64,000 nucleotides of DNA from Eubacteriaceae bacterium Marseille-Q4139 (GTDB lineage: Bacteria; Bacillota; Clostridia; Lachnospirales; Lachnospiraceae). Below, piece after piece: positions 35,003 to 45,127 of this stretch. The position numbers and the translations under genes are program-made. Location: contig JAGTTQ010000001.1 of assembly GCA_018223415.1 (NCBI GenBank), positions 3,459,365 through 3,523,364 on the forward strand, written 5' to 3'. The notes under the pieces were generated by a model. The model was given only the letters and a program-made list of their open reading frames with translations, ran no database searches and was not told where the DNA came from. The first letter of the stretch is position 1. Each line of letters begins with the position of its first letter.

Positions 35003-36067
35003 ATGAGTTATGTTGATTTGAATCATAAAACAATTTTAGTGACAGGTGCTGCCGGTTTTATTGGCTCCAACCTGGTAAAGAGACTTTATCAAGATGTGGA
35101 GGATGTGACAGTCATCGGCATCGATAACATGAACGACTATTACGATGTGCGATTGAAGGAAGCAAGGCTTTCTGAACTGTCGGTGCATCCTTCCTTTATT
35201 TTTATCAAAGGAAGCATTGCGGACAAGAAACTTATCAATAAGGTATTTGATCAATACAAGCCGCAGATTGTTGTGAACCTTGCGGCTCAAGCCGGCGTCC
35301 GTTATTCCATTATTAATCCAGATGCTTATATCGAATCGAATCTGATTGGTTTTTACAACATCCTGGAAGCTTGTCGTTATTCCTACGACGAAGGTCATAT
35401 GCCTGTAGAGCACTTGGTTTACGCTTCCAGTTCCTCTGTGTATGGTTCCAATAAAAAAGTTCCCTACAGCACGGATGATAAGGTGGATAACCCGGTTTCC
35501 CTTTATGCAGCTACGAAGAAATCAAACGAATTGATGGCTCATGCTTACGCAAAGCTATATAACATTCCGTCAACTGGTTTGAGGTTCTTCACCGTGTATG
35601 GCCCGGCTGGTCGGCCAGATATGGCTTATTTTGGATTTACCGATAAGCTGAGGGCTGGAAAAACAATCCAGATTTTCAATTACGGTAACTGTAAGCGGGA
35701 TTTCACCTACATCGATGACATTGTGACCGGTGTGGAAAAGGTGATGGGAAAAGCACCGGATAGAGTTACCGGAGAGGATGGATTACCTGTACCTCCATAC
35801 GCCCTTTATAACATAGGAAATAATCACCCGGAAAACTTACTGGATTTCGTGCAGATACTGAGCGAGGAATTGGTAAGAGCCGGTGTACTGCCTGAGGACT
35901 ATGATTTTGATTCTCATAAGGAACTGGTACCGATGCAGCCTGGTGATGTACCGGTGACCTATGCGGATACGAGTGCTCTGGAACAAGACTTCGGGTTTAA
36001 GCCGAGTACAAGTCTTAGAGAAGGATTAAGACGTTTTGCAGAGTGGTATCGGGAGTTTTATATGTAA
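35003..36067 (+). CDS. NAD-dependent epimerase, probably UDP-glucuronate 4-epimerase
   Basis: Extended short-chain dehydrogenase of 354 residues. NAD-binding GAAGFIG at residues 15-21 and the catalytic YxxxK (Y168, K172) preceded by an ASSSSVYG serine cluster. The DNMNDYYDVRLKEARL segment and GPAGRPDMAYFGF are typical of the UDP-glucuronate/galacturonate 4-epimerases of capsule loci. With the next gene (UDP-glucose dehydrogenase) it would turn UDP-glucose into UDP-galacturonate for the island's polysaccharide. AAAGGGG precedes the ATG by 9 bases. Base composition is intermediate between the core and the AT-rich glycosyltransferase genes. Confidence 0.9.
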   Translation: MSYVDLNHKTILVTGAAGFIGSNLVKRLYQDVEDVTVIGIDNMNDYYDVRLKEARLSELSVHPSFIFIKGSIADKKLINKVFDQYKPQIVVNLAAQAGVRYSIINPDAYIESNLIGFYNILEACRYSYDEGHMPVEHLVYASSSSVYGSNKKVPYSTDDKVDNPVSLYAATKKSNELMAHAYAKLYNIPSTGLRFFTVYGPAGRPDMAYFGFTDKLRAGKTIQIFNYGNCKRDFTYIDDIVTGVEKVMGKAPDRVTGEDGLPVPPYALYNIGNNHPENLLDFVQILSEELVRAGVLPEDYDFDSHKELVPMQPGDVPVTYADTSALEQDFGFKPSTSLREGLRRFAEWYREFYM

Positions 36068-36163
36068 AACCTACCGTGGAAATATTGAACACGGGAAAGG
36101 ACAAGATATCCACACGATGTGACTGAAGAGAATGTATACGTGTGGGGGAGGAGAAAAGAGATT

Positions 36164-37414
36164 ATGAGAGAATTTAAGGATTTGAAGATAGCAGTGGCGG
36201 GAACCGGCTATGTAGGATTGTCTATTGCTACGCTTTTGGCACAGCACCATAAAGTTACAGCTGTGGACATTGTACCTGAGAAAGTAGATCTGATTAACCA
36301 GAGAAAGTCCCCGCTCCAGGATGAGTACATAGAAAAATATATGGCAGAAAAGGATCTGGATCTGACAGCTACGCTGGATGCAGAAGTAGCCTATAGCGAT
36401 ACCGATTTTGTAGTCATCGCCGCTCCGACCAACTACGATAGTAAAAAAAATTTTTTTGATACGAGTGCAGTTGAAGCTGTAATCAAGCTGGTGATCCAAT
36501 ATAATCCGGAAGCGATTATGGTGATCAAAAGCACGATTCCTGTAGGGTATACGGCAAGCATCAGAGAAAAATTCCACTGCGACAACATCATCTTTAGCCC
36601 TGAATTCTTAAGAGAGTCCAAGGCCTTGTACGATAATTTGTATCCTAGCAGGATCATCGTCGGAACCGATGTGGAAAATGCCAGATTGGTTAAGGCGGCG
36701 GAAATGTTCGCAAAGCTACTCCAAGAAGGAGCTATTAAGGAGAATATTGACACACTGTTTATGGGCTTTACGGAGGCAGAAGCGGTGAAGTTGTTCGCAA
36801 ATACCTACCTAGCGCTTCGTGTTGCTTACTTCAACGAGCTTGATACATACGCAGAAAGTAAGGGCCTGAACACCAAGCAAATTATTGATGGTGTTTGTCT
36901 GGATCCGAGAATTGGCGCGCACTATAACAATCCTAGCTTTGGATACGGCGGATATTGCCTGCCAAAGGATACCAAGCAGCTGTTGGCGAATTATAAGGAT
37001 GTACCGGAAAACCTGATTGAAGCAATCGTGGAGAGTAATAGGACGAGGAAGGATTTTATCGCTGACCGTGTGCTTGAGATTGCCGGGGCTTATGGCGCGA
37101 ATGATGAGTGGAGCAGCAGCCGGGAGAAAGAGGTTGTTGTCGGTGTGTACCGGCTGACTATGAAGAGCAATAGTGACAACTTCCGGCAAAGCAGCATCCA
37201 AGGTGTAATGAAGAGAGTGAAAGCCAAAGGTGCTACAGTTGTGATTTATGAACCGACGTTGGAGGATGGCGAGAAATTCTTTGGATCAGTAGTTGTGAAT
37301 GACCTGGATAAGTTTAAGGAAATGAGCCAGGCTATCATTGCTAACCGGTATGATGCGTGTCTGGATGACTGTAAAGAGAAGGTTTACACGAGGGATATAT
37401 TCCAGAGGGATTGA
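36164..37414 (+). CDS. ugd: UDP-glucose 6-dehydrogenase
   Basis: Oxidises UDP-glucose to UDP-glucuronate in two NAD-dependent steps. 416 residues from the chosen start. N-terminal Rossmann GTGYVGLS at 13-20, catalytic Cys265 in GGYCLPKD, and the central NTYLALRVAYFNE helix. The C-terminal NAD/UDP domain is complete. The start at 36164 has GGAGGAG about 10 bases upstream; the frame extends to 36119 but those residues do not match the family. It provides substrate for the preceding epimerase. Acyltransferase remnants start 6 bases downstream. Confidence 0.92.
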   Translation: MREFKDLKIAVAGTGYVGLSIATLLAQHHKVTAVDIVPEKVDLINQRKSPLQDEYIEKYMAEKDLDLTATLDAEVAYSDTDFVVIAAPTNYDSKKNFFDTSAVEAVIKLVIQYNPEAIMVIKSTIPVGYTASIREKFHCDNIIFSPEFLRESKALYDNLYPSRIIVGTDVENARLVKAAEMFAKLLQEGAIKENIDTLFMGFTEAEAVKLFANTYLALRVAYFNELDTYAESKGLNTKQIIDGVCLDPRIGAHYNNPSFGYGGYCLPKDTKQLLANYKDVPENLIEAIVESNRTRKDFIADRVLEIAGAYGANDEWSSSREKEVVVGVYRLTMKSNSDNFRQSSIQGVMKRVKAKGATVVIYEPTLEDGEKFFGSVVVNDLDKFKEMSQAIIANRYDACLDDCKEKVYTRDIFQRD

Positions 37415-37420
37415 AAAGAA

Positions 37421-38440
37421 ATGGGAAAAGAACGGTACCTTTCGGTTGATTGGGTTCGTGGTTTGGGGATAATTCTTGTGGTTATTGGGCATTCATTGTC
37501 TTATAACACAGCAAGTGGTATAAATGAAAATTCGCTACTTAGAAGTATTTTATATGACTGGATATACGGATTTCATATGCCATTAATGTTTGCTGTTTCG
37601 GGCGTGACATTTTCAAAATATATTTTTCAAGTAACATCATCTTTTGAAAAAAGAAATGTCTTAAAAATAAATTTTTTCGGCTTATGTTGCCCTATTTTAG
37701 CTATGGGTTGATTTATAGCCCATTGAAAATTCTATTTTCGGCTTTTGCCAGAAAAAGAACAAGTTGGTCTGAAATTTGGAAACTTCTCGTAGGGGTAAAT
37801 CCAAATGGAGCTTTATGGTTTTTGTATTCATTGTTCTTCATGATGGCGGCACCGTTATTATTAATTAATCGTAAAAACTATAAATATTGGGTAACTTTTG
37901 CTTTTGTGTGCTCATTTATAGGAACTACTCAAATTACAGGAATAACGATAATTTATAAAAGCTTGCAAAATTATGTGTGGTTTATATTGGGATGTGGATT
38001 TGGAAACAGTTATAAGAAGATAAAAGGCTATAGCGCACGGATAAGCTTGGGGGCGTATTGCGGGGACAGCAATATTACAACTCATTGCTTTCACAGTATG
38101 CTTTGTCTTTAACATAGGGATGCTGTGGTCGATAATCGCACTCTTTGGGGTCATAGAATGTTTTTTAATAGCATTATATCTAGAAAGCAGACAACGAATT
38201 TCTGTTAATAACGCACTCGTAAGAATAGGCTCAAACACAATGTGCATATATTTATTTCATAATCCTATCCAGGTTGTTATAAGAACAATAGCATGGAGAT
38301 ATTTGTGTTGGCCTTACTGGATTACAGTAGCCTTAAAATTTGTATGTGGTCTGTTTGGGTCTATTTTGATTCAGAAAATCCTGGTAGATAAAATCAGGCT
38401 TTTAAGGTTTTTATTCTACGGTGAAATGGTGAAAAAGTAA
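37421..38440 (+). pseudogene. Acyltransferase family 3 gene with two frameshifts
   Basis: Three fragments in alternating frames read as one membrane O-acyltransferase of about 340 residues. The opening RYLSVDWVRGLGIILVVIGHS is typical of family 3, with many hydrophobic helices and an end near LFYGEMVKK. The first break is at a run of six T (37672-37677); adding one T restores INFFRLMLPYFSYG. The second is at five G (38049-38053); removing one G restores SLGRIAGTAILQL. Compensating indels in homopolymers could be real decay, phase variation or sequencing error. If intact, it would acetylate or otherwise acylate the polysaccharide. Confidence 0.8.
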
Positions 38441-38463
38441 CTACGGACGAGAGGATAAATGAT

Positions 38464-39246
38464 ATGCGATATACTCAAGAATTTACTGTATCTATAATAA
38501 CGCCTTCATGGAATAGCGAAGGTTATATAAAGGACACAGTTCAATCCGTCCAAAATCAGACTTATAAAAATTGGGAAATGATCATTGTGGATGATTGTTC
38601 AACGGATCGAACGGTGGAAATTGTAGAGAATATTGCAAAAACCGATTCAAGAGTTAAAATATTGCGTCAAGAAAATAATTTAGGGGCGGGCGCTGCAAGA
38701 ACAAGGGGAATGCAAAGTGCTTCAGGACGATTTATTGCATATTTAGACGCCGATGATATATGGAAACCAGAAAAGTTAGAAAAACAAGTTGATTTTATGA
38801 TTAGAAATAATTACGGTTTTTCCTGTACGTCTTACGAGGTAATTGACAATGACGGTAAATCAATGAACAAGTATGTGCATATGCTCCCTAAAGTTGATTA
38901 TATTGGTTTTCTAACAAATAATTTACTCCAAACAGTAGGGATTATGGTTGATACCGATAAGGTGGATAAAAAATATCTAGTTATGCCTGATATACGGAGA
39001 CGCCAAGATGCTGCTACATGGCTTCAAATACTTAAAGCAGGTTTTGTTTGTTACGGTATAGACGAAATACTTGCGGAATATAGGCGAACAGAAGGATCGC
39101 TATCTAGTGATAAGTTTAAGGCAGCAAAAGGAGTGTGGAGCTTGTATCGAGATATAGAAAATTTATCGTTACCATTCAGCTGTTATTGTTTTTTTAGATA
39201 TGCGGTTCTAGCAGTGTGGAAACGATTGTATATCAGGAGGATGTAA
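38464..39246 (+). CDS. Glycosyltransferase family 2
   Basis: Cytoplasmic GT-A enzyme of 260 residues that adds a sugar to a lipid-linked chain. SIITPSWNSEGYI at the N-terminus, IIVDDCSTD, then AYLDADDIW with the metal-binding DxD. The C-terminal part carries DAATWLQILKAG, the usual acceptor-side motif with Asp as base. It is AT-rich like the rest of the island. Its stop overlaps the next start (TAATG at 39244-39248). Confidence 0.93.
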   Translation: MRYTQEFTVSIITPSWNSEGYIKDTVQSVQNQTYKNWEMIIVDDCSTDRTVEIVENIAKTDSRVKILRQENNLGAGAARTRGMQSASGRFIAYLDADDIWKPEKLEKQVDFMIRNNYGFSCTSYEVIDNDGKSMNKYVHMLPKVDYIGFLTNNLLQTVGIMVDTDKVDKKYLVMPDIRRRQDAATWLQILKAGFVCYGIDEILAEYRRTEGSLSSDKFKAAKGVWSLYRDIENLSLPFSCYCFFRYAVLAVWKRLYIRRM

Positions 39247-40433
39247 TGAAAGTAGGCATACTAACTTATCATAGAAGCATAAATTACGGTGCATTTTTGC
39301 AGGCATATGCCTTATCTCAACGACTAAAGGAAATAAAAGGTGTTGAAGTAGAAATAATTGATTATATGTCAAAGAGAATGGACAGATACTATAAGCTTTT
39401 TACAATTTATAGGGGGAAAAATGGCATAACAAGAATCTTTGATAGAATTAATATGTATAGAGCATTTTCCAACTCCTATCATAAGCTTCCCTTATCTTCG
39501 GAAAAATTAGTTTCGGATGATGTACGTACATTTGATAAATTTATTGAAAATAAATATGACGTCATAGTTGTTGGTAGTGATGCTGTGTGGAATTATGAAA
39601 AGAGAGGATTGCCAAATCCTTATTTTTTGATTAATCAGAAGAATTGTATTAAAGTATCCTACGCTGCCTCCTGCAACGGTATTAAAATTGATAACCTGGA
39701 TAAAAATAAACTTAGATTACTAGAACAAGCATTTTCGGATTTCCAATATTTGGGTGTCAGGGACAGCTTGACTGAATATGTTGTAAAAAGAGCAACAAAA
39801 TCTGAAAAATATATACATAATTGTGATCCGACTTTTTTGTTAGATTTTGAAAAAGATGGTTTAGACAAGGATTTCATTGACAAACTTCTCGGTAAATTAA
39901 AAAGGAAATATAAGTGGGATGCTAATAAAAAACATATTGGTTTGATGCTTTCAAATCTAAATGGAAATTTAGGGGAGATTTTGATCCAGCATCTAAAAGG
40001 TTACTTTGGAAACGATTATGAAATAGTATCTATCTATTCCTATTGCGAGTATGCAGATATTCCCTATATTTCGGATCTTACGCCCTTTGAATGGAGTAGG
40101 ATTTTTTCACTTTTTGATATTACATTTTCAAAATATTTTCATGGAACTTTACTATCGATAATGAACGGGACCCCGGTTATATCTTTAAGTGCTGAAATAG
40201 AAGCGGCTGGTATACCATCTAAAGTTGAAGATGTGCTGAGTAGACTGAACCTAATGGAGTTTTATTATCCTTCTAAAAATGCGTCGGATATTGAATGGGA
40301 ATCTTTGATGGTAAAAGTTAAGACGTTGATCGAAAACCCTCCAATTACTAAAATGGAGAGATCGGTTATGAAAGAAAGGGAATATGCAGAGAGTTTTTTT
40401 TCAAATATAAAAGAGTTAAAGTCGAGGTGCTAA
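39246..40433 (+). CDS. Polysaccharide pyruvyl transferase family protein (first of two)
   Basis: 395 residues. The opening GILTYHRSINYGAFLQAYAL, VVGSDAVWN and CDPTFLLD, and the later YFHGTLLSIMNGTPVI are the conserved segments of the PS_pyruv_trans family, which has a GT-B-like fold. Members transfer pyruvate from PEP as a ketal onto sugars. Start 39246 is coupled to the preceding GT2 (stop overlap) with AGGAGG just upstream; the frame's earlier ATG at 39216 is inside GT2. Donor specificity is not proven by sequence. Confidence 0.88.
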   Translation: MKVGILTYHRSINYGAFLQAYALSQRLKEIKGVEVEIIDYMSKRMDRYYKLFTIYRGKNGITRIFDRINMYRAFSNSYHKLPLSSEKLVSDDVRTFDKFIENKYDVIVVGSDAVWNYEKRGLPNPYFLINQKNCIKVSYAASCNGIKIDNLDKNKLRLLEQAFSDFQYLGVRDSLTEYVVKRATKSEKYIHNCDPTFLLDFEKDGLDKDFIDKLLGKLKRKYKWDANKKHIGLMLSNLNGNLGEILIQHLKGYFGNDYEIVSIYSYCEYADIPYISDLTPFEWSRIFSLFDITFSKYFHGTLLSIMNGTPVISLSAEIEAAGIPSKVEDVLSRLNLMEFYYPSKNASDIEWESLMVKVKTLIENPPITKMERSVMKEREYAESFFSNIKELKSRC

Positions 40434-40434
40434 T

Positions 40435-41568
40435 ATGAAGATAATGATGATAGCCCCTGGTAGAAGTATTCTTAGTAATAATTGGGCAACTGCTATGTGT
40501 GATAGAGGTCATACGTTATATTTTGTTACTCAAGAATCTTTTACAGAAAATAATTATTCGTTTGTTGATAATGTTGATCAGAGGTTCATTATAAAGCAGC
40601 TGCCGTATAAGGGAAAAAAGGGATTCTTTTTGAATGGTCCTTATGTAAAAAAAATTATGAAGGAAATTAATCCTGATATAATACATGTTCAACAAGCATT
40701 CGGCTATGGTTTTTTGGGAACATTTACGGATAAAAAGAGAGCGTTTGTTTCTGTATACGGTTGGGAAGTGTATGATAAAGTTAAAAGTAAGTTGTGGAAA
40801 CCAATTATTAGTTACATTATGCATTGGTATAAACATATAGGTTCAACTAGCTACTGTATGCGAAGACAAATATACAAAGTATTTCCTGATTTAAAAACGC
40901 CAATTGTGGTGACACCATTTGGAATTGATATGAATAAATTTGCATATAAGGAAGGAATGAAAGACGAGTTCGTTATCGGTACTGTTAAAAAAATGGATAG
41001 GAAATATGGTATCGAATTTTTAATTAAAGCCTTTGCAAAAGCATATGCCAGGATTAAAGAGATAGATAGCAATGTTGCAGACAAAATGTATCTTGAACTG
41101 GTGGGGCCGGGACAACAAGTTGATGAGCTAAAAATAATTTCAGAAAATCTAGGTATTAGCGATAGAACTCGTTTTATTGGTAGAGTGGCACACGATAATG
41201 TGCCTTATTGGCTAAACAGATTTGATATATATTGCGCTCCAAGCATTTTAGATAGTGAATCCTTTGGTGTAGCTGTAATAGAAGCTTCAGCGTGTAGAAG
41301 ACCAGTAATAGTTTCTAATGCGGGAGGACTCCCTGAAGTCGTAGAAGATGGTGTAACAGGGTATGTGGTTGAAAAGAAAAATGTGGACGCTCTTTCCGAT
41401 AAAATTATTGAACTAACCATAAATTCTGATAAAAGAATTAGAATGGGATTATGCGGAGAGAAACGGGTCAAGGAGCATTATGAGTGGCAGAAATGTGTTG
41501 ATTTAATGGAAGATGTGTATAAATCAATTACAGACGGCTCTTATACTATTAAATATACTGAGAGGTGA
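40435..41568 (+). CDS. Glycosyltransferase family 4
   Basis: GT-B enzyme of 377 residues. The N-terminal half holds the acceptor domain; the C-terminal half has RFIGRVAHDNVPYWLNRFDIYCAPS and the family-4 donor motif ESFGVAVIEASACRRPVIVS (Glu-x7-Glu). It is AT-rich and starts one base after the previous stop. It is likely to add one residue of the repeat unit on undecaprenyl phosphate, the lipid made by UppS earlier in the window. The specific sugar cannot be read from sequence. Confidence 0.93.
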   Translation: MKIMMIAPGRSILSNNWATAMCDRGHTLYFVTQESFTENNYSFVDNVDQRFIIKQLPYKGKKGFFLNGPYVKKIMKEINPDIIHVQQAFGYGFLGTFTDKKRAFVSVYGWEVYDKVKSKLWKPIISYIMHWYKHIGSTSYCMRRQIYKVFPDLKTPIVVTPFGIDMNKFAYKEGMKDEFVIGTVKKMDRKYGIEFLIKAFAKAYARIKEIDSNVADKMYLELVGPGQQVDELKIISENLGISDRTRFIGRVAHDNVPYWLNRFDIYCAPSILDSESFGVAVIEASACRRPVIVSNAGGLPEVVEDGVTGYVVEKKNVDALSDKIIELTINSDKRIRMGLCGEKRVKEHYEWQKCVDLMEDVYKSITDGSYTIKYTER

Positions 41569-41578
41569 AATGTTGACT

Positions 41579-42706
41579 ATGAAAATTTGCATGTATTCAA
41601 TTGATCAGGTATTTCAAATGCATACGGGAGGAGTAAGAAGATTTGTTGAGCTAATGAACGCCTTAATTGATGCGGGGCATGATGTTACTTTGTACTCCGC
41701 CGATGATCAGGAGAATTATGCAAAGCAAGGAATAAAGGGATTTTCAATAAAGACGAATGAAAATCAAAAAAAGCAAATGATAGGCCTTAGATCGGCATTC
41801 GGAAATAAGGAAATTTTCAAGAAAATAAGGATTGAGAAGTATGATCGAGTTATAGTTTTTGATGTCCGAGCTGCTTTTTCTCTTGTCGTCAATAACATTA
41901 CTAATATTTATCTATTTCTTAGACAAGATTTGATTTCATATAAAAGAATACAACTTCAGAACAGAAATATTAATACTATAGCACAGGGTATTATACTTTA
42001 TATTTCAAACATTACTGAGACACTGTGCCTAATGCGTTCAAACAAAGTTGTAGTGCAATGCAAATACGATCTTGATTCTCTTTTGAAAAGACATCCATTT
42101 ATAAGGAAGAAAGTGGAAGAAAAAAGTGTAGTACAAATCAATAATGTTAATCCATCGTGGATTGGCAAGAATGATAATATAATCTCTGATTCAGCTAAGA
42201 AGTATGATATTGTATTTATTGGGAATTTCAAAGATACGCGAAAAGGGCATGATATATTGTTGGAAGTTGTAAAAAAAATCATAGATGAAGGACATAATAT
42301 TCATGTAGCAATAATAGGAGATGGAAAGCTACTTGAAGAGGAAAAAAATAAATATAGCTGCTATACTTCTATAGAATTTCTAGGCAGATTAAATAACCCA
42401 ATACCAATATTAATGAATTCAGCTTTGCTTGTTGTTCCATCATATGCCGATTCTTGTCCAAATACAGTCATGGAAGGTCTGTTCTATAATGTGCCTGTAA
42501 TTGGATCAAACAGGGGTGGGATTCCGGAGATTCTAATGAATAGAGAATGGCTTTTTGAACCTAATGCTGAAAGTCTGAAGTTAAAAATTGAAGATGTAAT
42601 CAACAACGATAATTTAAAAATCCTTAAGGAAAAACAGTTAATACGGAGTAAGGAGTTAACATTCGACTGGGGATATAGAATGCGATTAATTGTTGAATCT
42701 GTTTAG
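41579..42706 (+). CDS. Glycosyltransferase family 4 (second)
   Basis: 375 residues, GT-B. The opening is MKICMYSIDQVFQMHTGGV (donor-loop glycine pair); the C-terminal half has FIGNFKDTRKGHDIL, FLGRLNNPIPILMNSALLVVPS and CPNTVMEGLFYNVPVIGSNRGG. The start at 41579 has AGAGGTG 11 bases upstream; ATG 41570 lies too close to it. Ten bases separate it from the previous stop. It has the same AT-rich composition as its neighbours. Confidence 0.9.
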   Translation: MKICMYSIDQVFQMHTGGVRRFVELMNALIDAGHDVTLYSADDQENYAKQGIKGFSIKTNENQKKQMIGLRSAFGNKEIFKKIRIEKYDRVIVFDVRAAFSLVVNNITNIYLFLRQDLISYKRIQLQNRNINTIAQGIILYISNITETLCLMRSNKVVVQCKYDLDSLLKRHPFIRKKVEEKSVVQINNVNPSWIGKNDNIISDSAKKYDIVFIGNFKDTRKGHDILLEVVKKIIDEGHNIHVAIIGDGKLLEEEKNKYSCYTSIEFLGRLNNPIPILMNSALLVVPSYADSCPNTVMEGLFYNVPVIGSNRGGIPEILMNREWLFEPNAESLKLKIEDVINNDNLKILKEKQLIRSKELTFDWGYRMRLIVESV

Positions 42707-42727
42707 AAAAAGCTAGGAGATAATCAG

Positions 42728-43978
42728 ATGATTAATAAGAAACATATCGGTTGGCTAGCAGCTTGTATTTACACTTTTTTGGTATTTGTTACTTCGGACG
42801 ATTTTATGTTATTTGTAGCTACGACATTTTTGGTTATTGGTTTTTTTGTATGTTGTTCTACAAATAATAAGTTGGCAATATCTTCTGATAAATATTTCTA
42901 TATTCAGATTGCTCTTATAACTTACGGATTCCTACAAATTGTGCTAGAAATTGCGGTATTGAAAAATGTTTCCTTTAGTGCGATAAGAAGATTAACAATA
43001 AATTGTATAGATGAATTTTTGCTATACAATATACTGATAAGACAGGATAGGTTAGAAAAAATAATAAATGCGATAGTATATCCCTTTGTGGCGGGGATTT
43101 TGCTTATAACATTCTTGCAGCTAAGAGGTGGTTCCCTGTTTTCGTTCAGATTAACAACCGACGCTGATCGAGGGGTTTCATATCAATTTTTGGGGATGAA
43201 TATAAATGCAGGTGTTGCAACGATGATAGGACACTGTGCTGTATGTGCATTCGCATTTGCAATAATATATTATTATCATAACAAAAATAAGAAATATCTA
43301 TTTCTAACGTTGATATCACTCGCAGGGATTATTTTGTCTTCTACAAGAAAAGCGCTGGGGGTATCGTTGCTATTGTTTATTCTTGTTCCTGAATGCCAGA
43401 ATTTCAATAAGAAGAGGATTGGGGTTATTGTTAGAGTATTAGTTATTGGACTTGCTTGCTACATCCTGCTGATGAAAGTTCCTGTCTTTTATGATATGCT
43501 TGGGTCAAGAATTGAAAGAATGCTGCAAGTATATTTGAGCGGTGAGTTATCTGCAGATAATTCTATGAATCTGAGAAGTAATCTGAGATCAATGGCATTT
43601 GACGCTTTCCTCCAACGTCCTATTGAGGGTTGGGGTGCAAATGCATTTCGCCAGTATTTTAATAACGGTGGAGTATACAGCCATTGCAACTATCTTGAAA
43701 TTCTAGTTGGATTTGGATTAATTGGAACTATCATTTTTATTAGTAAATATATTTTACTTTTGAAAAAAGCTGTCAAATTAATCACAAGTATTGATCCAAT
43801 AGTAAAGTATTATGGAAAATGTTTTATTATTTGGCTATGTTCGGTTTGGCTTATGGAGTATTGGCAGGTTGCATATTACAATGAAAGAATGATTGTACAC
43901 TATATTTATGTCCTTGTTATTATAAAATGGCTCAATACTCATCAAAAACAAGGTGTGTCTATTAGAAATCGAACATAG
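42728..43978 (+). CDS. Wzy-like polysaccharide polymerase / O-antigen ligase family
   Basis: Polytopic membrane protein of 416 residues with about ten hydrophobic helices. The C-terminal periplasmic-loop motif is present: NSMNLRSNLRSMAFDAFLQRP followed by IEGWGANAFRQYF and SHCNYLEILVGFGLIG, the Wzy_C pattern (Arg and His residues). In a Wzx/Wzy system it would join repeat units outside the membrane after flipping. The flippase is two genes downstream. Assignment rests on topology plus these motifs; such proteins vary strongly in sequence. Confidence 0.85.
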   Translation: MINKKHIGWLAACIYTFLVFVTSDDFMLFVATTFLVIGFFVCCSTNNKLAISSDKYFYIQIALITYGFLQIVLEIAVLKNVSFSAIRRLTINCIDEFLLYNILIRQDRLEKIINAIVYPFVAGILLITFLQLRGGSLFSFRLTTDADRGVSYQFLGMNINAGVATMIGHCAVCAFAFAIIYYYHNKNKKYLFLTLISLAGIILSSTRKALGVSLLLFILVPECQNFNKKRIGVIVRVLVIGLACYILLMKVPVFYDMLGSRIERMLQVYLSGELSADNSMNLRSNLRSMAFDAFLQRPIEGWGANAFRQYFNNGGVYSHCNYLEILVGFGLIGTIIFISKYILLLKKAVKLITSIDPIVKYYGKCFIIWLCSVWLMEYWQVAYYNERMIVHYIYVLVIIKWLNTHQKQGVSIRNRT

Positions 43979-44058
43979 ATTCTTAATTATATTATATGAT
44001 CATTATTAGGTGCATCTAAAAACTATAAGCAAAGTACAATAATGAAGAGGGTGAAGTT

Positions 44059-45105
44059 TTGAAAATCGGTATTGTTACAGTATATAACAGCCATAATTTT
44101 GGAAGTTATTTGCAAGCAAAAGCATTAGGTGTTGCTTTGCAGTCCTTTGGAGATGTTGTATATATTGATTTTCACTCAAGAAATGCATTTAGATCGTTCA
44201 TGCGAAAATCAAAAAAAATTCTATTTTCAAAATGCAAAGTGCTTGCCAAAGCCTATGGAATCCTGTTTGAGTTAATAGAGTTTGTCAAATTAAACAAAAT
44301 GTGGAAAAAGTTACCCAGCACGAACTCTTACGAAAATATAGATATAGTTGTTTTAGGTAGTGATGAAATATGGAATTTGACCAGAAATGTTTGTAAGCAT
44401 CCAATGTATTGGGGTGGAGGATTGAATCAATTCAAAATTTCATATGCCCCATCTTTGAATACTGCAACAGAAAGTGATTTGAAAGATAATCCGGATTATA
44501 TTCGTTATCTAAAGGATATTAATTTTGTTAGTGTAAGAGATTTGCATTCTAAAGAAGTGCTGAGTTGTTTTCTTCAGGATGAACCATTTTTGGCTGTAGA
44601 TCCCACATTATTAAACACGCCTGAACTTATTGATTCTGATATAACAAAACCATATATAGCAGTGTACTTATTTTATGGTTCGCTTAGCAACGATGAAGTG
44701 TCAGAGATAAAAAAATTCGCAAAATCTGCTGGTATGCCATTAATTTCAGCCGGTCAATATATTAGCTGGTGTGATAGGTCGGTGCATTCAATTAATGGAA
44801 CCCCTTTTTATGTGTTTGAAAATGCAAGATTTGTCATTACAAACACTTTTCATGGTACAGCATATGCAATTAATTATAATACACAGTTTGCCGTATACGC
44901 TAAAGGTAAGCCTAAGATAGAAGATTTATTAAAGCAATTCGAGTTAACAGATCGTATAGTGACGATATCTTCAGATTTGCATAATATTTTAGATACAAAT
45001 ATCAATTATGAGCGAATTAATTTGTTATTACACACTTCAAGATCAGAGTCGATGGGGTATATTCAATCTTCTATTCAAGCATGGAATAGAATAACTTGTG
45101 AGTAG
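44059..45105 (+). CDS. Polysaccharide pyruvyl transferase family protein (second)
   Basis: 348 residues, related in pattern to 39246-40433: GIVTVYNSHNFGSYLQAKAL, VVLGSDEIWN, VDPTLLN and ITNTFHGTAYAIN. Start is TTG at 44059 with AGAGGGTG about 6 bases upstream. Two different members in one locus suggest two distinct pyruvylations, or that one has another role (some family members are nonketal transferases). An 80-base AT-rich gap separates it from the polymerase gene, with no promoter recognised. Confidence 0.85.
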   Translation: MKIGIVTVYNSHNFGSYLQAKALGVALQSFGDVVYIDFHSRNAFRSFMRKSKKILFSKCKVLAKAYGILFELIEFVKLNKMWKKLPSTNSYENIDIVVLGSDEIWNLTRNVCKHPMYWGGGLNQFKISYAPSLNTATESDLKDNPDYIRYLKDINFVSVRDLHSKEVLSCFLQDEPFLAVDPTLLNTPELIDSDITKPYIAVYLFYGSLSNDEVSEIKKFAKSAGMPLISAGQYISWCDRSVHSINGTPFYVFENARFVITNTFHGTAYAINYNTQFAVYAKGKPKIEDLLKQFELTDRIVTISSDLHNILDTNINYERINLLLHTSRSESMGYIQSSIQAWNRITCE

Positions 45106-45127
45106 ATTGTATTAGGAGTAATGAATA

